Source of the DNA: Aquarana catesbeiana
Taxonomy: Eukaryota > Chordata > Amphibia > Anura > Ranidae
NCBI RefSeq assembly: GCF_042186555.1
Contig: NC_133332.1
Coordinates: 210,011,609-210,075,608, forward strand
DNA: 64,000 nt
Direction of reading: 5' to 3'
Shown: piece after piece, positions 31,150 through 42,936 of the stretch
How the letters are laid out: each line of letters starts with the position of its first letter
How positions within the stretch are numbered: the stretch's first letter is position 1
The notes under the pieces: model-generated
Told to the model about the DNA's origin: nothing
The model's database searches: none
The model's input: the letters and a program-made list of their open reading frames with translations, nothing else
Translations under genes and position numbers: made by a program

Positions 31150-32095
31150 TTCACTCTTTGGACATACGTAGTACGTTCGAAGATCTCAACTTGTAGGTGG
31201 GGTGCAGTGGCAATAACGCACACAGTCCATGTGCAATGAAAGAACTTGCATTGAAATAAATAATGCAGAGACAGTCCACAATTAACCCAATGGGAAGGCA
31301 ACCCAGCCGGGAACACTTAAAGTTTCCACAGCGTGTAGAGAACTGGATTAAACCAAACTCACAGTGCCTTTTGAGAGGGGCAGAATGCAGCCGGGCGGTC
31401 TTGTGTCCAAGCGAGAAGATGCAAGCCCTACGTTTTCCCTGCTTGTCAGGAACCTTTCCCTGCCACTAGTTCTGCTCTTACCAGGCGGGGTACCTGTCCC
31501 TACTCTACCCACTTGCAGAATGCGTACCAAACCTGGGAGCCAAAAAAAGACTCTGCCTGACCCAAGGTGGCTGCTAGAGTCACATGGAGCAGCAGCATCC
31601 AATGGGATAGCTTCATGTATAAACTGAAAAAAAAGGAGAGAACATCAGCACTAAAGTGTAGCATTTATTAAAACATAATGGTGAAATGAAAAACAATAAA
31701 TATGCATTTAAAAGACTTTAAAAAGCATATCAATACGTTTCCAGCAGATGGCAACCTTCCAGGTGGTCAATGGTGAGTAAGCCCCTCTGACTGGATGTGA
31801 TGTAGGGTGCTTGAAACCAGGAAGTTTACCAGGGGAACACCAGGAAGAGCCAGCAGAAGCAGCAGACTGAGTGTGTATATCACATGGATAAGAACCACTG
31901 TGAACAGCAGGGAAATGCCTCAGTAGGTTTAAGGTGTTAATACCCTTTACAAATAAATCTCTTTATAGTCAATGGGATAGCTTCCTCAGTAACCCAAGAA
32001 TCCATGTTCCTCTTGACTTCCTCTCTAACTGCAGTGCCACTGCGAAAGAGTGCCACCTGCAGTGGAGTAAGTAGACTGCACTTGCCTCCCAACTT
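31150..32095. repeat. Dispersed repeat, LTR-like, related to 63.1-63.6 kb
   Basis: Shared word order with 63330-63560: 'cctgtccctactctacc' / 'cactgtccctgtcaaacggg', 'accaaacctgggagc' / 'accaagcccaggagt', 'cagcatccaatgggatagct' / 'cagcatccaatcggatagct'. Two divergent copies of one family. Ends were not defined, so LTR is only a suggestion. It is interrupted at 31615-31969. Confidence 0.5.
31615..31969. mobile_element. 355-bp insertion flanked by 15-bp direct repeats
   Basis: CAATGGGATAGCTTC occurs at 31600-31614 and again at 31970-31984, and the second copy continues the interrupted repeat. The insert has no terminal inverted repeat or 3' poly-A tail that I can see (only an A run near its left end, 31624-31633). 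Mechanism unknown. Confidence 0.6.
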
Positions 32096-32104
32096 GTTAA
32101 CTAA

Positions 32105-33000
32105 AGCCCACACTTTTAAAAAAAATATATATAATTTTTTTATTGAGAATTATTAGATAACAAAACAAATTCATTAACTGTAGTAAATAATAATAATAGG
32201 AATAGTTACAGTAATACGAAATGTTGTTGCGTATTTATATAACACTTGATGTCCTGGTCCAGGCTACCCCTAATGGATTCTAACTGTAGGCATGGATTGG
32301 ACATCAAGTTAACTGGATAGTCCATGTAAACATAAAACTTAAATTAAAAAGGAAGGAAAGTAAGAGGAAAAACAGGTCCAGGGTGATAATCTACATCAAA
32401 AATAAACTCCTATGAATTCAGGTTACTTCAATCTTAGGGATAGAGTTATAGATTACACTCCTTTAGATAATTGGATGCTCTGGGGTGAGATAACCAGTAT
32501 TTCCATTTTTTTTTAAATGTAATAATGGAGTCGTTTTTATAAGCTAGCATCAGTTCATACTGTGCTTGAATATTTAGTCTGGCTATGACAGTGATTGGGT
32601 ACGTCAATGGATTTCCACAAGCTGGTTATTGTGAGTCTTGCTGCTATTAATGTATGAAATATAATTGTTCTATGTATTACAGGGTATATATCCAGATTTA
32701 GACCTAATAGGGCTGTGGCAGGAGTAAGCTTGGTTAGATTTCCCGTAAGGTCAGCTATGAAGGATGCTATGGACTTCCAGAAGCTCTGTACATTTTTACA
32801 GCTCCATAGTAAAAGCCCACGCTTTTTTCATTTTGGATGTGGAATAAGGAATAGTTCGTTTTTTTTCTTTTCTGTATGTAACCCATGAAGTAGAAGGAAA
32901 TCTCACAGAGAAGTTAAATTGCCATCTAAGAAATGTTTCAGTAGAGCAAATGTCCTCTATCAGAAGATTTCCCTTCACTTTATGTTCTGCTTACAACTCA
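32105..33000 (-). pseudogene. L1-clade LINE ORF2 3' fragment
   Basis: Minus-strand translation contains LWSCKNVQSFWKSIASFIAD, then ALLGLNLDIYP, HTLIAARLTITSLWKS. These match the C-terminal region of L1/Tx1 ORF2 (the H-I-W-W-x-C ... FW segment and the following helix ending A-A-K-x-x-I-x-x-x-W-K). A 3' UTR and A/T-rich tail follow to 32105. Multiple stops; 5'-truncated. Confidence 0.7.
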
Positions 33001-33192
33001 AATTGTTGCATTTTTCCATCACTTTTAATCATGGTGACAATGGTCTCCTGGACAAATTAGAGTAAGACCCCCTTAAAGCCTGTGTCCATGGCCATTTGTT
33101 TGCTTCAGAATTACTGCTTTCACCATGAGTCCTAGGGGAATTCAAAAGCAGCTAAAGCAGGTCAAATGCAGGTCAATTGCACCTGAAATTAA

Positions 33193-33564
33193 AGTGGTTG
33201 TAAAGGTTTTTACCTTCATGCATGCATCTCTTTCTTCAAAAGCACAGACACAGCAGCGGGAGCCTTTGGCTCCCGCTGCTGTCAGACAAATCCTGAGAAG
33301 CGAGTGGGGGCGGGGCCAAGCAGCACTGTGTGTGTCTATTAAAACAAAGAGTCCAGCTTGGGAGCGAACCCTCATATCTACCCCGATAGCAATTGCTTGC
33401 CATGGGGGCAGACACAGAAGAGGAGGATCCAAGAGTGCCAGCAAGGGACCCCAGAAGAGGAGGTTCAGGGCCGCTCTGTGCAAAACCACTGCACAAAACA
33501 GGTGAGTATACCATGCTTATTTTATTTAAAAAAAAAAAAAAAAACTTTATGCCTTACTATCGCT
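33193..33564. mobile_element. TTAA MITE (AGTGGTTGTAAAGG type)
   Basis: TTAA (33189-33192) precedes AGTGGTTGTAAAGG, and CTTACTATCGCT precedes TTAA (33565-33568). Ends are imperfect inverted repeats. The interior (ttgccatgggggcagacaca; caaaaccactgcacaaaac) also occurs at 61882-62365 in inverse order. Confidence 0.75.
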
Positions 33565-33689
33565 TTAATTCTGAATGATCTCAGAAGCTTCTGTAATTGG
33601 TGTCAAAAGCACTCTGCAATTGAATGTCAACACCGGCCCTTGGGCAGACAGACTGCAAAAAAAACCATAATAAAATTTAAAAAAATCAG

Positions 33690-34030
33690 GTGAAATTCTG
33701 GCCATAGGTTCCTGCCGCTGTCAATCACAGCCTGTGAGGAGACAGTGGGGAGGCAGGGGCAAGCCACACTGTGTGGATTGAGCGAGTGGGTAGGGGGACA
33801 CAGTCTATCTATCCATTATAAAGCATGTGCTTCTACTATGGAGGCTCTCAAAATTTAGAGTTAGGACAGCAGATAATACTGGGGTTCCGTGAAGTGGCTT
33901 TGCAGCTTACTCATGTATTTGCAAATGTGAGTAAACTAAACCCCTGTTTTTAACACATCCTGTTAGATAGGACAATTCGGTTGGTTCGAGGCTAGTTGGT
34001 AAGTTGAGCTGGAAATTTTCTTTGGTTTTG
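33690..34030 (+). repeat. Dispersed repeat shared with 43640-43900
   Basis: Matching words in order: 'tctatctatccat' then 'aagcatgtgcttctactatg' / 'atgcatgtgcttccattgtg', 'gtttttaacacatcctgtta' / 'gtttttaacgcatactgtta', 'ttggtaagttgagctgg' / 'tcggtaagtgagcttgg'. Divergent copies of an unidentified family. Confidence 0.65.
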
Positions 34031-34085
34031 GGAGACACCCTTCTCACCATGCCTACTTTTTACTGGGGGTGGAGCAGGGGGTGGG

Positions 34086-34220
34086 CATACCTCCCAACTT
34101 TTTGAAATGGGAATGAGGGACACCTATCAGCAAAAGTATGCAGGCATAGGACACACCCCTGGCCACGCTCCCTTAAAGGAGAATTGTACAAAAAGACAAG
34201 ATTGGTTAAACCCGCAAGTG

Positions 34221-34258
<38 letters not shown>

Positions 34259-34495
34259 TACTATTCCTTTATATTGGCTTTTAGAATTTTACAAATGCAG
34301 CAATTTAGAAATCGGATGAAAGGTTTAGTGCTGGAAAACACTTTTTGAGAGATAAAAAGTGAATTTTATATACAACTATATAGATCAGATCAAAATGAGG
34401 GACAAATGAGGAGGAATGAGAGACGGAGGGACATTGCTCCAAATCAGGGACAGTCCCTCAAAATCAGGGACAATTGGGAGCTATGGTGGGTGAGC
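34086..34495. mobile_element. Short inverted-repeat element, candidate GTGGG duplication
   Basis: Begins CATACCTCCCAACT and ends AATTGGGAGCTATG (imperfect ~13-bp inverted termini) between GTGGG at 34081-34085 and 34496-34500. A T30 run lies at about 34221-34252, and 'ccaaatcagggacagtccct' repeats at the right end. Superfamily not determined. Confidence 0.55.
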
Positions 34496-34614
34496 ATGGC
34501 CAAATTGCGCTAAGAGTGGAAGAGGATTAAAGGGGTATGATTTAATAACACATAAGCACACATGACATCTAAGCCTACTTTTCTCTGGGTCAGCAGTGTT
34601 AAAATTGGTAGTAA

Positions 34615-35012
34615 ACTTTTTTATTTTTATTTTTGTATGTACCTACAGGTAAGCCTATAATAAGGCTTACCTGTAGGTACCATGAATATCTCCTAAACTT
34701 GTACTGTTTAGGAGATATTAACACAGCAAACCCCTGCCATCCCTTCAGAGCCCTGTGCCACGGCCCTGACTCCCACGCGCATGGGCTGGAGTGACGTCAT
34801 CATAGTTCGGCTAATCATACGGCTGCAGCACTCAAACTTGGAAGAAAGACTGGTGAAGATGGAAGCCCTGTCAGCGGTGACAGTGCGCCACTGGAGGGCT
34901 TTGTTCTAAGGTAAGTATTTAATATTGTGCTAGTATGTGATGCATACTTGCACGTTATGCCATTGTCTTGCAGGGTTTTGTTTTTGTTTTTTTAAAGGTG
35001 CAGCTTACTACT
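34615..35012. repeat. Repeat with perfect internal hairpins
   Basis: 'Tacctacaggtaagcctat' and 'ataaggcttacctgtaggta' form an 18-bp hairpin at 34641-34682. A second stem, ATCTCCTAAAC/GTTTAGGAGAT, follows at about 34688-34718. Probably a MITE, but its target duplication is unclear. Confidence 0.6.
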
Positions 35013-35019
35013 GCTTTAA

Positions 35020-35411
35020 AGTGGAATTAAACCCTCCTATCCTTTACAGCTAATACAGCTGCTACTGTTTTGATCTGCAACTGCCATGGTGCTGCACGTG
35101 TGATCAGTTATGACACCAGCCATTAGATGGTTTGACAGTTTGGTTGAGGACACAAGCAAATGTGACAGGTAGCAATCCCAGCATTTAAGAAATGTAACTG
35201 GTATTTGAAACCGTTAACTGGATTGGTTTAGTTCCGCTTTATGATTTACTACTGTTCAGGAGCTCCAGCAAGAAGAAATGGCAGCCTCCAGCAAGAAGAA
35301 ACTGGAGCATTGCTGGAGCTAATTTTGGTAGAATGATTATTACTGTGGAATGTATGTTCCTTGCTAAAGAACATTATTTTTTTATTAAATTTTTATGAGT
35401 AAAGTTCCACT
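35020..35411. mobile_element. TTAA MITE (AGTGGAATTAAAC type)
   Basis: TTAA (35016-35019) precedes AGTGGAATTAAAC, and GTAAAGTTCCACT precedes TTAA (35412-35415). 392 bp, non-coding. Confidence 0.75.
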
Positions 35412-35420
35412 TTAAACTGA

Positions 35421-36190
35421 TGTAGCCACCTGTTCCTAAAATGAGGCTATAGTGTAAATTTAGTTTTTGGCTGAGCTGTAAACAGCTCAGCTTTGATTGT
35501 ATATTTGGTTCTGTTCTAAACTTGGCTGAGTTGTGCATTTCCCACTGTTGCCAGTAGGTGTCACTGGTACCACAGGACAGTGTGAGAATTACAACTAGGT
35601 TGAGCTGTAATGAATATTCTTTTTCTGGAAGCCCAGTAGGAGGTTCCTGGCCGCTGTCCGTTCTGGGAAGGGGTATTTATTGGCCAGATGCCATGTGCTC
35701 TTAGTCATTCTTTACCTCGGGGCCCTCCTGGCCTGAGGATGTGCTGCTGCAAGTTCTGCAGTAGGCCCAGAAGCCTGTCTGGGGCCTACTAATCCTGAGG
35801 TGGTCCTTAGGCTGTCTTGCCTGTGTGGAAGAACCCGAGCCAAGCTGAGGAAATCCAGGGGAGGACCCTTGCTTGAGAAAGCCAGGATGAAGGCTGGTCC
35901 CTCAGGAGGGCCTGGTGACTCGTTTGGAGGACGCACCTATATCTTACAGTATTGCCGGGTCGACTTAAAGGTTCAGGTACTGTCAAGCAGTTCTACAATC
36001 TAAACAAGGTAACTAGCTCCTGGATGCTAAGTCTGTGAGAGAGACTTATCCAGGAGTTCTGCTGGCTGCTAAGTCTGTGAGAGAGGCTTGTCCAGACATC
36101 CTACCAGTTGCTAGGTCTGTGTGAGAGACCTATCCAGGTATCCAAGATCTTCTAAAAGAAAGCTGTTTTGTCCTTTGGATTCAAGGAGTC
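35421..36190 (+). mobile_element. LTR-like sequence with leader tandem repeats
   Basis: Starts TGTAGCCACCTG and carries a TATA-like 'gggtatttattggcc' at about 35668. At 36009-36140 are three ~50-60-bp repeats of 'gctaagtctgtgagagagac' with 'atccaggag'. I recognise the start as a common frog LTR type. The 3' boundary and target duplication are not resolved. Confidence 0.5.
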
Positions 36191-36199
36191 TGTAAGTAA

Positions 36200-36780
36200 T
36201 CTGCTAAAAAGTTGGATTTCCCACAAAGCTGGATTTCCCACAAGGCCACCGAGGCCAGGCCTTGGGGCGGCAGTGGTGCAGGGGCGGCGCCGCTGCAACT
36301 GCGGCGACTTCTCGACTTTTGCGGCTGCCCCCCCCCAGCACACTCACTTTTAACGTGAAAAGTCCCACCCGTTGTCCAGAGCGGCCAGGCTCCTTGTGTT
36401 GTGTGAATAAGGTAGGGTTCTTTGGGTAGGGGGGAGTGCTGTGCTGTAAAGGAGTTTGATATTGAGAGAGGACTGTGATTGGGGGGGGTCAGTCTGTGAT
36501 TGGGGGGGTCAGTCTGTGATTTGGGGGTCTGTGATGGGTCAGGACAAGTTTGTGATGGGGGGTCAGTCTGTGATAGGGGGGTCAGTCTATGATGGGGGGT
36601 TTGCTAAGGGGGGGGGGGCTAAGGACACTGATGTAAAAGGGGGTCGTGATGTAAAAGGGGGTATGTGATGTAAAGGTTGGACTGAGGACACTGATGTAAA
36701 AGGGGGTCTATGATGTGATGTGAAGGGGGGGGACTGAAGACACTGATGTAAAAGGGGGTCTGTGATTTCTGCACTAGAAA
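36200..36780. repeat. GC-rich block and GTCTGTGAT G-rich minisatellite
   Basis: 36240-36350 is GC-rich (gcggcagtggtgcaggggcg). 36430-36770 is a decayed array of 'ggggggtcagtctgtgat' and 'gatgtaaaagggggtc' units. No protein-coding content. G-quadruplex-prone on plus. Confidence 0.75.
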
Positions 36781-37911
36781 AACACAGGTCTCTGCAAGGG
36801 GTATAGAAAACAATTGTTTTCTATGTGTCCTGTTCACACTGCAACAGCGCCACTGCGTGCTGAGCAGTGTGGTGCAAAATGCATACTGTTTCTATGCACT
36901 GTAACTGAGCTGTGGTGCATAAAAATGAATGAAATGTATTTGCATAAAGAACTATTTATGATCATCTTTGGGTCAAGAGAAACTGAACAGTTTAGCTTTA
37001 CTTGCCATTGAGTCAGAACTTTTAAATACTTTGTGCTACGAAGATATTATCGATGAGTTTGCCAAAAGAAAAGTTAGAACTAAAAAATTGTAGGGTTTCT
37101 TACTGCTATAATCTTTAAAAGGCATTTTCTGCATTATAGAGTATTTTCAGTCTGTACAATTAAAGCCAGTTATTTTCAGTGTTCTCGTGTGTGGAGATAT
37201 GTTTTTAATTGATCTACTGTAGCAGTCATCGATAAAGGACGAGAATGGTTGTGTGTGTGTGACTCAGCTCTGGGGTGAATGTAAGCTCGCTCCCTGTATC
37301 TGGCGTTACCTCTTTGCTCCCAGTAGACCCAGGGAGGGGCTACACTGATATTAAAGGTTAACTTTTACCTAAAGAAAAAAAATTGGAACAGATTGGGACA
37401 GACTCCTTCCCCCACCCCCCGCATGAAAGGGGCCTAAATGTTATTTTCTTTGTGATTTAAAGCCCCTTCAAAATACAGGAACAATGAAATCAGTAACTAC
37501 AACCAACCATCACTTGCAATGAGAAAGTGGCACCACCTAGACACCCTTACAAATGATGTGACCTTCACCTTCTAAGGCTTTATGTACACTAACCTCCCTT
37601 GGGACGCCAGCTGTGAAAAAAACGCAAAACACTGCAAAAACATGTGTAGAGCGGTGCCGCAGTTTACAAAAGCTTTGCCGCATTTGGAGGTCTTTGGCCA
37701 CAACGTTCCTCTCCTGAACGCGATTCATCTGCATTCAGGAGCGGGAGATTTAACCTTCCCGAAACACAACAGCTCCTAACCTAAACACTGCTAAAAGCCT
37801 ATGTGTATGTGGACACACAGGCTTTTATTGAGTTGTTTCTAGGGGCTTTGGCAAAAAAATGCCAAAAGCTTCTAAACATGAGTTCAAGCAGCCAGTGTAC
37901 ATGAAGTCTAA

Positions 37912-38335
37912 TGGGGCGTACACACGGTCGGACTTTTCAGCTACAAAAGTCCGACAGCCTGTCCGACGGACTTGCGGCGGACTTTCTAACGAACAGACTT
38001 GCCTACACACGATCACACAAAAGTCCGTTGAATTCTTACGTGATGACGTACACCGGACTAAAATAAGGAAGTTGATAGCCAGTAGCCAATAGCTGCCCTA
38101 GCGTGGGTTTTTGTCCGTCAGACTAGCATACAGACGAGCGGATTTTTCGACCGGACTCGAGTCCGTCGGAAAGATTTGAAGCATGTTTCAAATCTAAAGT
38201 CCGTCGGATTTGAGGCTGAAAAAGTCAGTTGAAAGTCCGGAGAAGCCCACACACGATCGGATTACCAGCCAGCTTTAGTCCGTCAGCGTCCGTTGGACTT
38301 TTGTAGACGAAAAGTCCGACCGTGTGTACGCGGCA
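37912..38335. mobile_element. Harbinger-like MITE, TAA target duplication
   Basis: Starts TGGGGCGTACACACGGTCGG and ends CCGACCGTGTGTACGCGGCA, a ~25-bp near-perfect inverted repeat extended by internal 'gtccg' palindromes, with TAA on both sides (37909-37911; 38336-38338). A 3-bp TWA duplication is typical of PIF/Harbinger. A related end lies at 46220-46242 with TTA. Non-coding. Confidence 0.75.
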
Positions 38336-38444
38336 TAAGATGTTGGGCTCAGGAATGAAAATAAAAATGGATGTGTACCTGGCACTTGCAGACATGGGCA
38401 GAATAAGAAAAAATTATCATAAAGAGTTGCTGATTTTAGATTTG

Positions 38445-38750
38445 TCTTCACCCCTCCCACAATGGTGGGATTTCCTTGCAGTAGTTGGTGTGCCTCCTTT
38501 CCACAAAAATGCGATTTCCCTGCATTGGTTTGTGTCCCTTACCCTCCACAATGGTAGTTTGTCTCTTCCCCTTCCTCCTTTTGTGAGATTTCCCATTTTT
38601 CTCTGCCCCTCCCAAAATGGTGAGATTTCCCCACAGTAGCTTGTGTCTCTGCCCCTCCCACAATGGTGAGATTTCCCCACAGTAGCTTGTGTCTCTACCC
38701 CTCCCACAAGGCCACAATGAAAGTGCAGCTGTCTCAGAAATGGACTCAAC
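38445..38750. repeat. ~46-bp minisatellite
   Basis: Units contain 'cccctcccacaatggtgaga' and 'ttccccacagtagcttgtgt'. The last copies are 46 bp apart (38606, 38652, 38698). The left copies are degenerate. Confidence 0.85.
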
Positions 38751-38759
38751 TTGTTTAAA

Positions 38760-39810
38760 TTTGTTCTTCATAGTTCGGAATCTGTTTGGCAGGAGGTGGG
38801 TGTCACCGTAGTTTTGGCTTTGTGATGGTCACAGCAGTAGGACAGTAGTGCCAAATCCTGTGGGAATATTTTACCTCTCAATATATCAGAGGGCAATATG
38901 TGGATACAACAATTCTGGAAAGCCAAATTTCAGTCCATATTGGATTGGTCCTTTAATGTAGAGCTCCACTTTCATTAAAGAATTTAATATCTATAATTAC
39001 TACACAAGTCATTATAAAATTGAATGTTAAAAAGATTGTTCATATTGCAGCCACAGTGATTTCTTTACAATTGAAAAAGTTTTCAAATATTTCTTTTTAT
39101 ATCCATGGCAATACCATGTACGGAGCACCCCAGGGGTCTCCTATCCTGCTCAGTGCTCACATTTGCCTGACTGCTTTTCCCATTGGTTTTCCATCTATTC
39201 TTTTGTGATTACAGCAGGCAGACCATCCACTTTTCAGTCTATGGAAGTCAGTGTAGCGGCCCCTCTCTGAATCTACTTGTTAGAAGCAGGTAAGAATCTG
39301 TAATGATGGTTGTAAGGTCCCAGGCATGCATATAACAGACGGATGATTGTTCTGTTTCTCAGCAGTAGTCAGGATACAGAAATCTCAAACAACTCGGGTG
39401 TGTTCACAGGGTAAGTGCTGAAGTTATTTACTGAGGTAATGCAGTGGGGTGAGTTGACATTACCGGGAAGCCTGAGTACAGCAGACACTTGTAACATTAC
39501 ACCATGTCGACTGTTACTTAATGGCCCTTCTATCAATTTTTGGCACGCCTTAGGCCTTGTTTCCAGCAATCCGCCTGTTCCATACCGTTGGATTCTTGGG
39601 AACATTAGACAAATGACAGCCAGACTAAGTACATTTTATTGGGTTATCAAAGAGCACCTGTCTCCTTCTCATTGAAGCTGACTGTTTTATTTGCTGAAAC
39701 TTTGTTTATAAGGAACATATTGAGTTTCCAGATGGTGGGTTCCTGTCTGTGCCAAAAGATGTTAAAAGTGCAACAAAATAACATAGGAACTTCAAAAGTC
39801 AATTTTTTTT
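38760..39810. other. Repeat-poor stretch, no gene recognised
   Basis: About 1 kb without transposon termini. Frames at 39369-39675 on both strands lack known motifs. Could be single-copy intergenic or intronic DNA. Confidence 0.35.
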
Positions 39811-39814
39811 CTTA

Positions 39815-39995
39815 AAGTAGAACTACAGGGATTTTTTTTCCATTTTAGATTGATATATTTAGAGTGTGGGGGTGTTATAATTCCTGTCAGTTTTTTTTTG
39901 CTATGTGTTCTGTTGAGGAGAGCCCCTTTCAATTCAGTAACATGGCCAAAACAGGAGGTGAGATAAAATTCCTTCTGTTTTATCATGTTTTCAAT
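39815..39995. mobile_element. TTAA MITE fragment
   Basis: 'Cttaaagtagaactacaggg' at 39813 is the left terminus of a frog TTAA repeat. The body has 'ataattcctgtcag' and 'aaaacaggaggtgagataaa'. The right end is not recognisable. Similar 'cctgt...caggaagtgaggggaaatct' sequence occurs at 42220-42280 and 42690-42770. Confidence 0.5.
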
Positions 39996-40374
39996 GGACT
40001 ATAAGGAACAAGCCTACACAGTCGAAGGGGGGGCTAGCCTTTTAAAAATTTGTAACCCTGAAGACTTTCTATGGGCCTCCTGGTCATGTGAGCACTCTGA
40101 TTCGCTGACATACTGATCAGATACTTGGGAGACTGCCTCACCAGTCCCAATCCTACACGGTAACGGGTTGGTGACAATGCGATCACTGTACTGGAGTAAG
40201 CATGTCTCCAGCACATACAAACTATGCTAGCTGTACACATATATGTGGCAGATCAGTGTAAAGGCCCACTGCCATGCCAGTGTTATGGGGTTAACTACGT
40301 CAACACTCTTGACTTTTTTTTTTTTTTTCAGCGGGAATGTGGGAGAACGCAGTTTCGGCACCTTCAGCACTAAA

Positions 40375-40885
40375 TGTATGTAATGGCAAGGGGTACTGGG
40401 GTATTCTGGAGGGTTTATTGATGCTGGCAGGAATCTATTTTTGTGTGGGGTTCTACTGTTGCTGAGGGGGTGTATTGCTGCTGGGGAGGGGAGTGTCAAT
40501 TTTTGAGGGAGAGGTCTATTGATGCTGGCTGCTGGAAAATCTGTTGATGTTGCCGGGGGTCTACTGTTGCAGGGGTAGTATTTTGTAATGGGCAACCCAT
40601 TGTTGCTGGGGTGGGGGGTATAATGTTGTTGTGTAGGGGATCTGTTGTTGCTGGGGTAGGTCTAGTGTTGGCTTGGTATTTATTACTGCCTGGGGGGTCT
40701 ATTGGTCTATTGTTGCTGGGGTGGGTCTAGTGTTGGGTTGGTATCTATTACTGCCTGGAGAGTTTATTGGTCTATTGTTGCTGGGGTAGGTCTAGTGTTG
40801 GTATCTATTACTGCCTGGGGGGTCTATTGGTCTATTGTTGCTGGGGTTGGGTCCATTGTTGCTGGCTGCAGAGGATCTATTAGTT
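40375..40885. repeat. G-rich minisatellite (TATTGTTGCTGGGG)
   Basis: Degenerate units of 'tctattgttgctggggtggg' with a longer 80-90-bp higher-order period near 40690-40850 ('tactgcctgg', 'ggtctattgg'). Apparent frames through it are not genes. Confidence 0.85.
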
Positions 40886-41079
40886 ATTTAGCACCACAAA
40901 ATTCAAGATTAAAAAAAAAAAATCACAAGATTCAGAAGGGGGCAGTTCCTGCACCTATTCCCTGGGGGGGAAAAAGCTCTTCTCTTGACTCCAATGCATT
41001 TTACTGAGCAAAATCCAGTGAACTTTGCATGAAATTTAGCAAAATGCCAGCAAAGCAGAAGTTTCCCTCATACCTAATG

Positions 41080-41900
41080 TGGCACATTACCCATGGCTAT
41101 AGTAAATATACTCCTTAAAGTGAAAGGTTGCTGGACGACATTTGCAATCCTCCATTGCTACAGGGGCACAGGAGATGTATAGTCCACCTTTCCTTTTTGA
41201 GTAATACCTGCTCTTTTTACTCTTGTTACTTTGCTGCCTAATTAATAAAGGCCATGCTCTCTGCAGCCTGCGATACCCCATTTAAGTCGCTTCTCTGAAT
41301 ACAGTTAAACTGCGCTGCACTGCCACAATAAGCATCAGAAACGCTGAATCCTCATTCCTTTCTTCTCGCTCTCTGTAATAATGTTATTGTTGTCATGGAC
41401 AAACGCTTAATCAAAAGAACTGACACAGATAGCAATATATTCTTCTCAACTGAATTTAAACTCCGCAGAGCCCCACTACCCCCTCCCCCACCATCTTTTA
41501 GGCTTTTTAATACAACCAAAGGCTCTGAATGAAGCCATCCAAAATAATCTAATCGTATTTTTGTTGCAGTTTGCCTGGCCCCCCCAACATCGCACATTTC
41601 ATTAGTAAACTTTAGCGAGTGTTTCTTTGTTTTATTTGTAAGGTTATGGGTATATATTTTGCTGCGGCTTGCCTTATTACGGGCTAATAAAATGTATTCA
41701 GGTCACTTTAGACCATCCCCTCGTCTAGAATTTACACATCAAAAGTGCGATTCCTTGCTGGAGAATATTTCACTCCGGAACGCTGTGTTAATTAACTGTG
41801 GAAAAAAAAAAAATCACACTTGGGTGGTTAAAAATAGCCACCCAGAATTCAGCGTCTACTGGCTGAGCCCTGTGCGGTTTACAATGTACCTATGTTAAGC
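41080..41900. other. Candidate conserved non-coding element
   Basis: A repeat-free ~600-bp stretch (best part 41220-41810) dense in homeodomain-type words: 'ctaattaataaagg', 'cgcttaatcaaaag', 'gttaattaactgtgg', 'aataatctaatcg'. It also has Sox-like 'accaaaggctc' and 'tttctttgtttt', and a Meis-like 'ctgaca'. No splice-bounded exon or frame is convincing. Such clusters resemble vertebrate developmental enhancers, but conservation cannot be judged from one genome. Confidence 0.35.
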
Positions 41901-42936
41901 TGGAGGAGAGGTGATCGCAGCAGCGGGGTTGGAAGTTAACCCCTGGTGGGCATCAACGTAGGCCAATTCTGCAGTCTCGTGCTGGGAGAGGGGGGAGTGC
42001 TCTGAAAAATGATGCATTGCAGATTTTAGAGATGACAAGCAAGTAGCTGGCATGCCTCTTGTACCTGTGCAGATACATTTTTGTTGGAGAAAGAAACTTC
42101 CAGCTGTTAAAGTACATGTACTCCGGAGAAAAGAACAGCTGGTTACCAGGCCCATGTAAGCAAAAACTAAGAAATTAAGAACTTCTGTCCTCTTAAATGC
42201 TGTGTCTGTTCCTACAGAGGAAATGTCCTTTCTCTTCCTGTTGTGACACCTGGACAGGAAGTGAGGGGAAATCTGACAGTAGTTCTAAAGCTTCCACAAT
42301 CTACTAGATTCAGAAGATGTCTGTGTGCACTTTAGAAGGGGGTTGCTGTTTGTGTTCTCTTGAGTGGATACTGACAATTCCTAATTAACCCTCTGCACAC
42401 TGGTATATACCGTTACTTGTTTTACCCACTGTCTGCGTCCAGAGTTGATCATCCGCAGATAATCTATGCATGAGAATAGCTGTGGGAACTGTCAGGCTCC
42501 CATCTATTCAGTGTGACTTCTCACCCAGGCTTATTTGCATAGATTTCAGCGAAGTCTCCCGCAGGTAATCGCAAACAGCCCTTCTCACAAGTGTAAATGG
42601 GGCCTTAACATGGGGTCATATCCCTGTAGCTCCTCAGTGTGATATAGAGTACATTTTAGTTTTTTTGGATTTGAGCACAGACATACTTCCATTCCTGTTT
42701 GGTAGATTTCCCCTTGTTATCTGCTTTGTCTGACACCCATCAAATAGACAGGAAATGAGGAGATTTTCCTTTACTTCTGCACATGACATCTGTCAGACAG
42801 GGAGAAAGCAGAAGTCTCCACCAAAGGGTCACAGCAGCAATAAAAAGCTAACAAAAGCTTTACTTGTTATATTCAAAACCGCCTAAAAAATTGGTTGGCT
42901 GTTGGAGTGTAGGAAATATAAACCACTGTGTACACC

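Noticed and set aside
35712..36003. Overlapping Pro/Ser/Arg-rich frames on both strands near 35.8 kb
   Set aside because: They lie in the LTR-like repeat and have no recognisable Gag or other domain.
38275..38340. Possible conserved gene in the GTCCG-rich segment
   Set aside because: It is the inverted terminus of a Harbinger-like MITE.
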